The notes beneath the pieces were generated by a model that saw only the letters and a program-made list of their open reading frames with translations, was not told the DNA's origin and did not search any database. Made by a program: the position numbers and the translations under genes. A stretch of DNA of 64,000 bases from positions 7,501-71,500 of the forward strand of contig NC_134383.1 of assembly GCF_035582795.1 (NCBI RefSeq). The letters are read 5' to 3'. Position 1 is the stretch's first letter, and each line of letters starts with the position of its first letter. The DNA is from Mycteria americana (lineage: Eukaryota > Chordata > Aves > Ciconiiformes > Ciconiidae). Below, in pieces: positions 23,602-34,329 of the stretch.

Positions 23602-25573
23602 ACTCCGGTATAACGAATCCGGGAGTCAATCCCATTCACCTTTACCGCTGTATGTGTTTTCAATAGCACCGTATAAGGTTCTTTCCACTTTTCTTTCAAG
23701 GGCTCATCTTTCCAAGTTCGCACGTAGACCGTGTCTCCCGGTTAGAATGGGTGTATCGGAGCGTCCAAGGGAACGGGAGTCTCCTGGTTTAGGTACCTAC
23801 GCAGGGAGGATAAATTCTGCGAGAGAAAAATCAAATATTCTTTAATTACAGCCTGTCCCTTGACATGCATGCGGTCTCCCATGGCGGTTAAATGATCGAT
23901 TGGATACCGTTCCCATACAGGATCTCAAATGCACTAACGGTTTCCCTAACTCTGGGTGTAATTGCTACTCTCATTAATGCTATGGCTCGAATATCTACCC
24001 ATTTCCTTTGAGTTTCCTCAATGGCACACTTTAGAAATCTGTCTTTTTAGGGTTCGATTCATTCTTTCTACTTTGCCGCTGGACCATAGCCTCCGAGGGG
24101 TATGCAAATCCCATTTAACATTTAGAAATCTAAAAACTCCCTGCGCTATTTCTGCAATAAAGCGGGGTCTGTTATAGGAGAATATACCTTCTGGAACCCT
24201 GAATCTGGGGATAGTTTCTTACAATAAAATTTTAATCGCTTCCTTAGATTTGTTAGTACAACAGGGGAAAGCTTCGGGCCAACCAGAAAAGGTTGGTAAC
24301 GGTCTACCGTTACCAACAAATATTTATACAGATTACGCCTCGGCAATTCCGTAAAATCTATTTGCCGGTATTCCCCGGGAGTTGTTCCTCATTTTACGAT
24401 TCCTCCCATTATTTTCTTTGCAATTTTGGGGTTATTGGCACGACAGATAGCGTGCTTTTTAACTATTATATCTGCTAGGCTTTGCGTTCTTGGCCCAATG
24501 ACGTGTCTTTTGGCAATTAGTACTAATGCATCTGCTCCCGAGTGTGTTTCTCGGTGCAGTTTCTCAAGTAGAATTTCCGTCATCTTTTCATAAATTAATA
24601 ATTGCTTCAGTGGCGTCACCCACCGACCCTGATCGCTTTTGGAACAATCTAATTGCTCTGCCAATTGATTTTGCTTCTCGGTATATTGTGGGGGCGGATA
24701 ATTCCAAAGGGGTACTGGAATTAAAGCCCCTTCAAATTTTGATTTCTGTAACGCTGCTTCTTTTGCTAACGGGTTTGCTTTTCGATTTCCCTTTGTGATT
24801 TCATTGTTTCCCTTCTGATGTGCTTTACGACGCGTTATAGCAACCTCCTTTGGTTGAAGGACTGCCTGTAAGAGCTTCATTATTTCTGTTCCATATTTGA
24901 TCGGAGTCCCGCGTGAACTTAATAGCCCTCTTTCTTTCCCAGTTGTCCCACGTGCGTGCGCTGCTCCGAATGCATACTTAGAATCTGTGTAAATATCGAC
25001 TCGCTTTCCCTAAGCTCCAAAGCTCGTGTTAGCGCAACCAATCCTGCCTTTTGAGCAGATGTATTACTAGGCAAAGATATAGCTTCTAAGGCCTGAGAAT
25101 GCGTTACCGCTGGCTATCCAGCTTTCCGTCTTCCTTCCGACATAAAACCGCTTCCATCAGTAAATAACTCTGGTTCTGCATTTGATAGGGGTTTGTCTCG
25201 CAGATCAGGCCTGCTAGAGTACGCTGGTTTGATGGTCGTTAAGCAGTCACGATGCAATTCACCGGATTTGGAAATCGGGAGCGGAGTTGTAGGATTTAGA
25301 GCAGGGGTCGGGGAGATTACAACTTCATCTTGTTCCAGCAGCGCAGCTTGATATTTAGCTAACCTGCGTGGGGAGATCCGCTAATGCCCTTTATTTTCAA
25401 GAAAAGAAGACACGGCGTGAGGTACAAATACAGTAATAGGTTGGCCAAACGTCAACTTCTCAGATTCTTCAACTAAGGTTGCAGTAGCTGCTACTGCCTT
25501 CAAACAAGCAGGCCAACCTTTACTGACTTCATCTAATTGCTTTGAAAAGTATCCCACCGGTCTTTTCCGGCTC
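23602..25573 (-). pseudogene. ERV-B pol, integrase and RNase H part (broken)
   Basis: Minus-strand fragments in order from the right: the connection domain with VGYFSKQLDEVSKGWPACLK (25381-25573), RNase H remnants around 24900-25200, the end of RNase H and the integrase zinc-binding region with an RETHSGAD motif (24389-24880), the integrase core around 24146-24346 in a shifted frame, and the C-terminal domain near 23602-23760. Several frameshifts and stops are present. The domain layout matches ERV-A, showing the two proviruses are related. Confidence 0.82.
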
Positions 25574-25579
25574 CCCAAC

Positions 25580-25963
25580 TGTCGGAGTGGGAGACGGACC
25601 CGGAGTAACGATGAATCTCAATATGAGTACGGTCGTTCTCGTTTATTCAGATTACTTAACAGGTTTATATAGAAGCTAAGCAAAGCACGCGCTAACAGCG
25701 ACTATTCTATTGGATAACTATACTTGTCCACGCGCTTAAAACAACTATACGATTGGTACAAAGTTGCCGTTCACGCACTGTTCACAAAGGGGGGTTTATC
25801 AGCACTTTCCCAGGCTTAGTCCCGCTTATCTTGCTTTACCAAGTACTCCTTCTGCTGTTCTCAAGGGAATTTCACCTTGATCTCTGGCTCCCAGGCCCCA
25901 TCAAAGGCTGGATTGCTCACATCAATTAAGCTGTGTCCTTTTTCACTTAACCATTCTTCCACA
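25580..25963 (-). mobile_element. Solo LTR inserted in ERV-B pol
   Basis: This 384-bp element reads TGTGGAAG...CCGACA on the minus strand and is flanked by a perfect 6-bp direct repeat, CCCAAC, at 25574-25579 and 25964-25969. It has a TATATAA box and an AATAAA signal in the expected order. A 6-bp duplication is usual for alpha- and betaretrovirus-like (class II) integrases. It splits the ERV-B pol frame between the RT thumb/connection and RNase H. Confidence 0.88.
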
Positions 25964-27350
25964 CCCAACCTTTGTGTCAAAACTCCTAATGCCGCTCGCT
26001 GTCGTTCACGTACATATAATTGGAAGGGTTTCCTCAAAATCGGGAGTCTCAAAGCGGGAGCCTCCGTGAGTTTCCTTTTAATTTCATCAAAACTCTTCCT
26101 ACATTCAGGTGTCCATTCGAGAATCCCCTCGGGTCCTTTCACAGCAGCATACGGCGCTTCGGCAATTAGTCCAAAATCGGGAATCCGTAAGCGACGCCAT
26201 CCGGCCATCACCAGAAATCCTCTTAATTGCTTCTCTGATGTCGGTACAGCAATTCTACAAATGGCCTCTTTTCTCTCAGTACTTAATTCTCTCTGTCCTT
26301 TGGTGATTTCAAACCCCATATATTGCACCTTTCCCCCCCCCTCCATCTGAGCCTTTTTCTTAGAAACCGGATACCCTGCCAAGCCCAGAAAGTTAAGCAA
26401 ACTGGTGGTGGCTTCCAGACACGGCTCATAACTGTCAGAACCAATTAGCAAATCATCAACGTATTGCAACAATGTTACGGCATCCTGATCGTTTTGCCCT
26501 AGTTCCAATTCTTTGGCCGGTACCTTACCAAATGAGGTAGGGCCGTTCTCGAATCCCCGGGGAAGGACGGTGCAGCAGAGTCGCGTCTTTCGTCCCGGAG
26601 TTGCGTTCTCCCATTCAAAGGCGAAGATGGTCTGGCTCTGCTCATCCACAGGTATACAGAAGGCGGCATCCTTTAAATCTAACACTGCAAAATAAGTATT
26701 ACTGTTAGGGATTGTAGTAAGAAGGGTATATGGATTTGGAACCAGAGGGTGGACATCTACTGTCCTTGCGTTAATTTCTCATTAAGTCCCGTACCAGTCT
26801 ATATTCAGAAGAATGGGGCTTCTTTACAGGTAGGATGGGAGCATTAAATTCCGATTGGCGCTCCCGTTAACACTCCATGTTCTAAAAAGGAGCTTATTAT
26901 AGGTTTAATCCTTTTCGGGCCTCCGGCTTAACGGGGTACTGTTTCTTTCTTACCGATTGAGCTCCTGGTTTCAGTTCGGTCTTTACCAGGGTCGCATTCT
27001 TTGCTCGTCCGGGTATCTCCGATGCCCACACCAGGGGTATGACCGCATTCAGTATGTCCTCTGAAATATTCATTTTTTCATTAGGATCTTTCTCGATAAA
27101 CAAACATATCTGGGCTTTCCAGGCAGTCTCTGGAGGAATATGCAACTGAATAGAGTCTTCAGAAAAAGTTAGTTGTGCATTCAGTTTACAAGTAAATGCC
27201 ACCCAAGCAATGGTAGGGGGCATTCTGGCATCTAAAGGAATTCAGGAGTTAATTTAGTGTTTCCAATGGAACATTCCATAAGTTGTAAAAACGGCCTTAA
27301 AGTCTTTTTCCCTCTTGCACCAACAACGCTTATTTTAGTTCTGCTTAAGG
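25964..27350 (-). pseudogene. ERV-B pol, protease end and reverse transcriptase (broken)
   Basis: The frame at 25970-26685 carries LDLKDAAFCIPV, LPRGFENGP and the catalytic YVDD box at 26452-26463, then palm, thumb and connection sequence up to the solo LTR. Upstream, 26897-27223 encodes the N-terminal RT segment, with VKTELKPGAQ, in another frame, and about 200 bases between the two hold a frameshift and stop. At 27351 the sequence is cut by the coding-free LTR element. Confidence 0.85.
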
Positions 27351-27355
27351 GTCCC

Positions 27356-27921
27356 TGTCATGGTTTAGCCCCAGCCGGCAACTAAGCACCACACAGCCGC
27401 TCGCTCGCTCCCCCTCGGTGGGACGGGGGAGAGAATCGGAAGAGCAAAAGTAAGAAAACTCCTGGGTTGAGATAAAGACAGTTTAATAGGTAAAGCAAAA
27501 GCCGCGCGCACAAGCACGGCAAAGCGAGGAATTCGTTCGCTCCTTCCCGTGGGCAGGCAGGTGTTCAGCCATCTCCAGGAAAGCAGGGCTCCATCATGCG
27601 TAGCGGTTACTTGGGGGAAGACAAATGCCATCGCTCTGAACATCCCCCCTTCCTTCTTCTTCCCCAGCTTTATATACTGAGCGTGACATCATATGGTGTG
27701 GAATAGCCCTTTGGTCAGTTTGGATCAAGTATCCTGGCTGTGTCCCCTCCCAGCTTCTTCTGCACCTGGCAGAGCATGGGAAGCTGAGAAGTCCTTGACT
27801 AGTGCAGCAACAACTAAAACATCTCCGTATTATCAACGCTGTTTTCAGCACAAATCCAAAACATAGCCCCGTCCCAGCCACTATAAAGAAAATTAACTCT
27901 ATCTCAGCTGAAAGCAGGACA
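27356..27921 (-). repeat. 3' LTR of the coding-free element
   Basis: 566 bp, TGTC...GACA. Read on the minus strand it has a TATATAAAG box and an ATTAAA-type signal region. It is very similar to 29275-29838. Confidence 0.9.
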
Positions 27922-28283
27922 GTATCCACCCCTTATTCCATACCATTTACGTCATGCTCAGGTCTCACACTATCCGATACATTCTCATTTCCCACCATCA
28001 CCCTTCCCATCCTTTGATATAATACACACATACCATTCTCCTAGTCTATGGACCACCCCTACAAAATATTTGCAAAATGTCCATAAATGTCCACAAAACG
28101 TCCACTGAGTTCATTTAGTCCATGACTTTGGTCTTCATCTCTTACGGTTGTTACTCAGGACAGGAGAGGTGGTGCGTTTCTCGGAGTTATTGGGCGCCAA
28201 AGCCAGCTCAGGTCAGGTCACTGCTGCACTTGCACTGCTTCTTGTAAGGCTTCTCCTCCATTTGTTCAGGTGGTTCCGGCTGT

Positions 28284-28590
28284 AGTAATTCCTATAACAT
28301 GGAACTCAAATCATGGGTTACAACATTTTAAAGGTATATCCATTACAATCTCCACCCCTGGTCCTTTTGGGCCAGGTTATAGGGTTTAACATTGCAATAA
28401 ACTCCTCCCCTTGCTCCTAGCCTGGCTAGCAACAAGGGGTTCCTGCTCTGCTATAGTAATTCCCACAACATGCAACTCAAATCAGAGGATACAACAATTC
28501 AAAGGTATTTCCATTACAGTCTCCACCCCTGGTCCCTTTGGACCAGACCATCAGGTTTAACACTGCCATGAAGTCCTCCCCTTGCCACTG
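28284..28590. repeat. Tandem pair inside the coding-free element
   Basis: Two direct copies of about 170 bp, each with TAATTCC(T/C)A(T/C)AACATG, CTCCACCCCTGGTCC and a stretch ending in TCCTCCCCTTGC. The second copy is slightly shorter. Confidence 0.8.
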
Positions 28591-28925
28591 CTCCAGCTTG
28601 GACTTATCCACAGAATGCAGTCCCTTCAGAAGTAAACTTGCTCCAACATGGCCTCACGCACAGCCACCGGTGCTTCGAGGTGTACCTGCCGCAGCATGGA
28701 CTTTATCCACAGCCACAGATGCTTCGAGGTGCACCTTATCCAGCGCGGACTTATCCTTGGGCCAGAATCCCTTCAGAGGTATACCTGCTGTGGCACAGAC
28801 ATAACCATGGCCACAGACATTTCAAGATATACCTGCTCTGGCATGGGCTAATCCATGGGCACAGACGCTTTGGGGTGTCCTGCTCCCACGTGGATTCATC
28901 CACAGGTCACAGTCCCTTCGACTCG
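28591..28925. repeat. Short tandem repeats inside the coding-free element
   Basis: About five or six diverged units of 55-60 bp with the theme TTATCCACAG-CCACAGATGCTTC-GAGGTGCACC-TGC-CAGCATGG. The long frames across it are by-products of the repeat and change frame between units. Confidence 0.75.
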
Positions 28926-29248
28926 AGTTCACGCTGGAGTTCCAGCCTGTTCAGTACAGCAGCACAGAACCAGCAGCAATGTCCAGGCCATCCGCCAGCC
29001 CAGGCACATCGCCATTGCTGTTATCAAAATGTTCCCCGGCACAGCAGAGTAAGGTGATAAGCAGCACGGCAAGCAGTGAAAGCAAAAAGCAGCCACTAAC
29101 GAGCCCTAGACTCTAGCGTACAGTAAGGCAAGCAAGCCTACGGCAAGCACAGAAGCCTGCCGATTAATAGCTAAACAGCAATAACAGCTATAAATTCTAT
29201 CATCTGGCACATTCCAATCAAATCTGCCATTATCTCAAACCCTTCGTG

Positions 29249-29266
29249 CCCCACGTTGGGCGCCAA
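29249..29266 (-). promoter_or_regulatory. Primer-binding site, tRNA-Lys1,2 type
   Basis: TGGCGCCCAACGTGGGGC on the minus strand, eight bases from the 5' LTR. This is the 18-mer complementary to the 3' end of tRNA-Lys1,2 and is the best single clue to the class of the element. Confidence 0.85.
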
Positions 29267-29274
29267 AAAGGACT

Positions 29275-29838
29275 GTCGTGGTTTAGCCCCAGGCGGCAAC
29301 TAAGCACCACACGGCCGCTCGCTCGCTCCCCCCGCAGTGGGACGGGGGAGAGAATCGGAAGAGCAAAAGTAAGAAAACTCATGCGTCGAGATAAAGACAG
29401 TTTAATAGGTAAAGCAAAAGCCGCGCGCACAAGCACGGCAAAGCGAGGAATTCGTTCGCTCCTTCCCGTGGGCAGGCAGGTGTTCAGCCATCTCCAGGAA
29501 AGCAGGGCTCCATCATGCGTAATGGTTACTTGGGAAGACAAACGCCATCGCTCTGAACATCCCCCCTTCCTTCTTCTTCCCCAGCTTTATATACTGAGCA
29601 TGATGTCACATGGTATGGAATAGCCCTTTGGTCAGTTTGGATCAAGTATCCTGGCTGTGTCCCCTCCCAGCTTCTTCTGCACCTGGCAGAGCATGGGAAG
29701 CTGAAAAGTCCTTGACTAGTGCAGCAACAACTAAAACATCTCTGTATTATCAATACTGTTTTCAGCACAAATCCAAAACATAGCCCCATACCAGCCACTA
29801 TAAAGAAAATTAACTCTATCTCAGCTGAAATCAGGAGA
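29275..29838 (-). repeat. 5' LTR of the coding-free element
   Basis: 564 bp. It pairs with 27356-27921, and its distal terminus reads GGAGA instead of GGACA. Confidence 0.9.
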
Positions 29839-29843
29839 GTCCC

Positions 29844-31486
29844 CTACAACTACTTACTACAGCATGTGTGGCTCCACTATCAATGAAAAATAAAAAAAAT
29901 ATCTATTATTTCATTCCCCAGCTTGACTGGAACCAGAGGATCATCTGGGGAAGCTTTAATAGATTGCTCTGGCCCCCTTCAGTCCAACCCGTCAATCTCC
30001 GTCATGACTCCAACCCCTTCTTCGGTCTCTCTTTCCGCATTACTCAGACGGCGTGGACAATCTTTTTTCCAATAGCCCTCTTGCTTACAATTTGCACGCC
30101 GATTCATTCCCAGGGGAATGTCATAACCATTTCTACTATTATTTCTACAGCCCCTTCCTCACCCACAAAATTCACCTCCTGTACTTTCTCTCCCTCTTTC
30201 TTGTTTTTCCGTCAAGGCAGCCAACAAAGAAGCTTGCGGCTTTACTCGTCCCCGCTTCTCCTTCTCTTCTATTTCCTCCCGATTATTACATACCTTATAT
30301 GCGATCGAGAAGAACCGTGAGACTGTCATGCCATCCTCGCCCCCTACCTTTTGTCATCTCTTTCTTATGTCTGCTGCCGCTTGACCGATAAACAGCGTGT
30401 TAAATAACTTTGAATTGCTATCATCTTCCGGATCCAGATCTGTCTATTTTTGAGCTACTTCACACAATCTCTCAGAGAAGGCTGACGGGGTTTCCTTATC
30501 CCCCTGCCTTACTTCAGATAGTTTAGATAAATTCTTAGGCTTTTGCACTCCATGTTGAATCCCATACAAAATTAACTTCTGATATTCCTTTACCCTCTCT
30601 AATCCCTCACACTTGTGTTTGGATCCCACTCCAGATCCTTTTTCGGGAGGTACATATCGGTATTAGGCACGCCCCCACACACACACACATTGTTGGATCA
30701 GTCCCTCTCTAGCCTTCTCTAAAATTGTTCTCCTCTCCTCAGCGGTAAACAAATATTCTAGGAGAGCCCGTACATCTCCCCAGTTAGGACTAGGAGTCGT
30801 GATTAACAGTACTATACATTCCTTCTGGATTGTTTCAATAGGATCCGACTGCCTGTTTGCAGTTTAATAAATCACAAGCAGTAAAAGGTACGCGTACGGA
30901 TACCGCTGTTCCTTCAGACCCTACAGCCTGTCCGAGGGGAGATCGAACTATGGGTTTCTGTCCCCTTGTTCTTTTAGAGATAGCACTCACAACTCCATCC
31001 CCACTTGAGCTGTCAGATTTGGGCTGTTTGGGGGGAGCTACCAACAGCTGAATATCCTCTTCCGAATTTTCCCATTCAATACAACGAGGTTTTTCACTTT
31101 TTTTCTCTTTTAACACATATATTCCAATCTGATGTTTAGAATCCACTAAACCACCTTTCTTCCTAATATCCCAATCGCGCCTTAACGAAAAAAAACATAT
31201 CCGCAGAAGGCATTTCATGCCATTTTTCAGTTCCCCGACAACACAACATTAATTCCGATATAGCCTTATATTTCAAGGATCCATTCTCAGGCCATTTTTC
31301 ACCATCTTCCCACGGATATCGTGGCCACCGTTGATTACAATAGCGTTTTAGCTGATTTTTAGTCATGGCATCTCCCCCAAATTTATTGCAATGCTTCAGG
31401 ATGCATCCTAGAGGAGAGCAAAGGGGTGCCTCCTGGGAAGCAGCAGCACCCATACCGGTACCGAAAAACCCAGTATTCCTATACAA
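29844..31486 (-). pseudogene. ERV-B gag and protease start (broken)
   Basis: The likely start, Met-Gly-Ala-Ala-Ala-Ser near 31453, is a myristoylation-type matrix start, followed by PLGCILKH and EDGEKWPENGSL. The late matrix and linker lie in a second frame (30835-31218), which ends at the capsid start. The C-terminal capsid region with LSKLSEVRQGDKETPSAF is at 30444-30629. The nucleocapsid zinc knuckle is at 30057-30098, where the first cysteine codon reads CGT (Arg) and the histidine reads TAT (Tyr). The protease active-site segment (DSGATHAVV) lies near 29850-29890, just before the inserted LTR element. Stops and frameshifts run throughout. Confidence 0.85.
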
Positions 31487-31830
31487 ACCAGAACGAGGGA
31501 TGTCTCCCTTCGTTACTCAGAACAGGACAGCGTGGAGAAACAAACAGAACTACGCTACTGCCACCTGTCTTTCCTGGTGCGTCTTATGCAGAGCCCAGAA
31601 CAGAACACAGGCTGCCTGCTTCCCGAGACATCTTGCCCCTACCCCCTTTTCTCCTATCCCCAAAAAACACCTCTTTTCAGGAGCATCGCACCGTTTTGTC
31701 ACTTACCGCCCGACCGCAGGAGAGGAGCCGAAGGAGTCCCCAGTCGACAGGTCGGTGCGCGCTGGAGTCCGCTCAGGCCTCTTCTCCCCGTCGGATGCGG
31801 CAAGACGAACCGGGCGAGGCTGTCAGCTCG

Positions 31831-31848
31831 GTCCCATCTGGGGTGTCA
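31831..31848 (-). promoter_or_regulatory. ERV-B primer-binding site
   Basis: TGACACCCCAGATGGGAC on the minus strand, four bases from the 5' LTR. It aligns with the ERV-A site with a few changes. Confidence 0.7.
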
Positions 31849-31852
31849 AAAC

Positions 31853-32416
31853 TGTTATCCCACAAGCGTGAGGTCGTTTACCCGGTGTGCAGGACGCCAA
31901 TATACACACAGGGCAGAGGTGTTTTTATGGCACATCTGCGCAGAGATGGGTGCTAGGTGGTAGCTCCACAAAGCTAGCACAAAGTTCGCTCCTACAAGTA
32001 CAGTATTGATACAGTCTAGCTATGCATATGCATAAGTAATTACACAAAGCAGTTTTCTATGGGTCTGCATTTCTCTTATTTCAACTTCAAGCTACAGCGC
32101 TACTTTAACATGCTGCGCACGCTCAGAGGCGAGGGCTCTCTGCTTGGGCTGGTGTCTCCAGCTCGAGGGGTGTGACTTTTAGTATCATAAGGAGGATAGT
32201 TTGCGGGAGGGTGCTTCTTATCACACTCCTACTAGTTGTTTCGGATGGTTCCCAAAACATTTTAATTAGCTTACCTATTTCTTCAGGATGTGCTTCTCTC
32301 CCAAGGACAGTAATTCTCGTTTAGACGTTCCACTTTCCAGACTCAATCCTCCTTATCAGTTTTACGTAAGCCCTGACCTTCCACCAGCTCCTGGTGGACG
32401 ACACCGTCAGACTACA
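31853..32416 (-). repeat. ERV-B 5' LTR
   Basis: 564 bp, reading TGTTATCCC...AGACTACA on the plus strand. It pairs with 14248-14797 and, in opposite orientation, with the solo LTR at 46460-47011. Confidence 0.9.
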
Positions 32417-33200
32417 ACACGACCGTTCTTTTACGCCAGTCAGTGCGTTCAGAATTAGGAACAGAAAGAACAGGGCAAGCTAAACACCCACGCAAGCCTC
32501 ATATCCCTAAGAAATGATTAAAAAAACCCAGACGACCCCCATTTTTCATTGCGTTGGCTTAGGGACTGCCTCCTTCAAGTGCCAGAGCGGACCGGTGGAA
32601 TCAGTCACAGAATTCAGCTGCCTACCAGGAGACAGCCCTCGTCCTCGCAGGGCAAATGTTTCAAAACATGGTGCTATTTTCCGATTTTATAACTACAGCG
32701 GGCTTGCCCTACCAGCACGAGTTGAGGACATTTTCCTGGGGGTTCATTTGACACTACAGTAAGTTTTGAGCAGGTACAAGCAACCAAGCGCGAGATAGAA
32801 AGTCAGCTAAGATACCGGCTGCCGTACAAAATTTGTTCAAGATTGTGCCTGCGGGAACGGCACAAAGCCCACGATGACTGAACAAGTATGTCGGAGGCCC
32901 TACGGCAAACAGCGCCGACGTTTCGTGAAGCTCTTTTCCTGTCCAGAAAAGGACCTTTTATGCAGTACCTCTACCGGAATTCAGGCTGCTTCCTACACAT
33001 TCTGGCAAGTTAGCTTTCACAGAAACCCCGAGAACTTCAACCACCAAGCTACATTTGTAATTCTTGCTCTCTACCTACGGGGAATTTCAGCGAATCAGAA
33101 CACCACTTAAAGCAAAATTCTGGGTCTGTTTCACGCCAATCAAATAGCTAAGCCACGGACAGGGGTCTGTAGAAAGACAACGACTTTAAAAGATAAAGAC
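32417..33200. other. Unassigned unique sequence
   Basis: No repeat of this window and no recognisable exon is seen here. It does not continue the element interrupted at 14247, so the right flank of ERV-B is not the sequence expected from a simple insertion. Confidence 0.4.
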
Positions 33201-33213
33201 AGGAGAGTGCTCG

Positions 33214-33351
33214 CTTTTCGGAAATGTCTTCCAGTCGTTCCATTGATTTAGCAGCCCAACCCAGCCGTCGAAATTCTGGTGCAACAGAGAGAGCAGCAGC
33301 ACGTCCACGCCATTCTCCCCTAGCCACAGAGCCTTCCGCTTTGCCCATTCC
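33214..33351 (-). pseudogene. NAA20-like exon fragment (NatB acetyltransferase)
   Basis: A minus frame of about 46 residues matches the GNAT core of NAA20, the catalytic subunit of the NatB N-terminal acetyltransferase: GKAEGSVAR, then ALSVAPEFRRLG, then a helix ending LEDISE. It keeps the RxxGxA acetyl-CoA loop (RRLGWA) but differs from the strongly conserved vertebrate protein at about ten positions, including two His-to-Arg changes and Leu-to-Trp, Ser and Arg. A TTGGCAG acceptor-like site precedes it, but no donor follows, and I find neither the preceding nor the following NAA20 segments nearby. It is best read as a decayed exon copy; a diverged paralogue is less likely. Confidence 0.7.
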
Positions 33352-33399
33352 TGCCAACAGCCAGAGCATCGGCGCCGTAGCACCTCGGGAATAACGCAC

Positions 33400-34329
33400 C
33401 TCCCATAGCTACACACCTTCACAAAAGAACCGAGCAGGGTGTAAACAAACATTGCAATGGTTGCGGTAAGGGCTCAAACAGAGATGCCTACGTTATCACT
33501 CTGAGATTCAACAAGCGCTAAAAATGTCATTTTGCTCTAGTATTACAGGAGTGCATTGACTAGTGTCAAAAAAAAAATTTTGTTGAAAATTCATTGTTCA
33601 AAGCGTGACTTCCAAATGCAAATGTTAAGCAATTCTCGGGCGTCTTTAACTGAGCGGAATACAGGATCTGACTAAAACAATGGCAGAGTGGAGGGCTAGA
33701 AGCCCAAAACGAACTCACCATCCTGGCAACTATTGGAGACTTGTGGTGACTGCAGGGGAACAGAGCTTGGGACGCTTTGCCAGTCTGGCAATAGAAAGCT
33801 AAGGCCCTGCAAACACGGTATGTTTAACAAAAAGAAAAAAAAAGGGGGGGGGACGACGACGGGGGGGACGGACACGACCCATGACGTTGTTTTGTAGTTC
33901 CTCTGCCTTCTACACAGAACCAAAGCAGTTTTAGTGCACTAATGAATGTTCACACTTCCACACGGTACTCTTACAAACATCAGTCGCTGCTAATAAGCAA
34001 CGGATGTAGTAGGTACAGAGAAACCTCCTGTACAGCAAATGCTTTAAACTTTTCTACGTTCAAGACTTTACTACCCAGGTCCCTGCAAAGACCCTTACTC
34101 CGCCCTGCCCTACCCTCCCAGTTCTATTTGGAATGATTGCTGAAAAACACAAATATTCCACAGCAAATAAGCAACTGACATCCAGACCCAGAGCTTTCCC
34201 TTAGAGGACAATGCCAAAGCCAAGCGCAGAATTTTTACCTGCCGATGACTGCCAGTGTGTGAGAGCAGAGCCGGATGCGAGGACTTCCCTCCAGGATTAC
34301 AGCTCCGCTTGTGCGCGCACACGCGTGCG
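33400..34329. other. Unassigned sequence up to the GC-rich array
   Basis: No gene recognised. It includes an A/G homopolymer cluster near 33832-33870 that gives spurious Phe/Pro-rich frames. Confidence 0.4.

Larger units (their letters stand above)
27356..29838 (-). mobile_element. Coding-free LTR element (non-autonomous)
   Basis: This complete 2.48-kb element reads right to left, with two LTRs, an internal region of 1353 bp, and a perfect 5-bp target duplication, GTCCC, at 27351-27355 and 29839-29843. The internal region has a primer-binding site but no gag, pro, pol or env sequence. Instead it holds two sets of tandem repeats. It must have been mobilised by proteins from another element; the same LTR family occurs at 13362. 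The PBS is of the tRNA-Lys1,2 type used by class II retroviruses, while the 5-bp duplication is more usual for ERVL-like integrases, so its class is open. Confidence 0.88.
14248..32416 (-). mobile_element. ERV-B: gamma-like provirus with three nested insertions
   Basis: This provirus reads right to left. It has a 5' LTR at 31853-32416, a primer site, gag, pro, pol, a shortened env, and a 3' LTR at 14248-14797. Subtracting ERV-A, the solo LTR and the coding-free LTR element leaves about 7.4 kb of its own sequence, close to a normal provirus length except that most of the env surface subunit is missing. The matrix start (Met-Gly-Ala), the capsid end and the pol layout are like gammaretroviruses (class I). 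The outer flanks show no matching target-site duplication: CCTG lies on the left and ACAC on the right. It is thoroughly inactivated. Confidence 0.85.
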
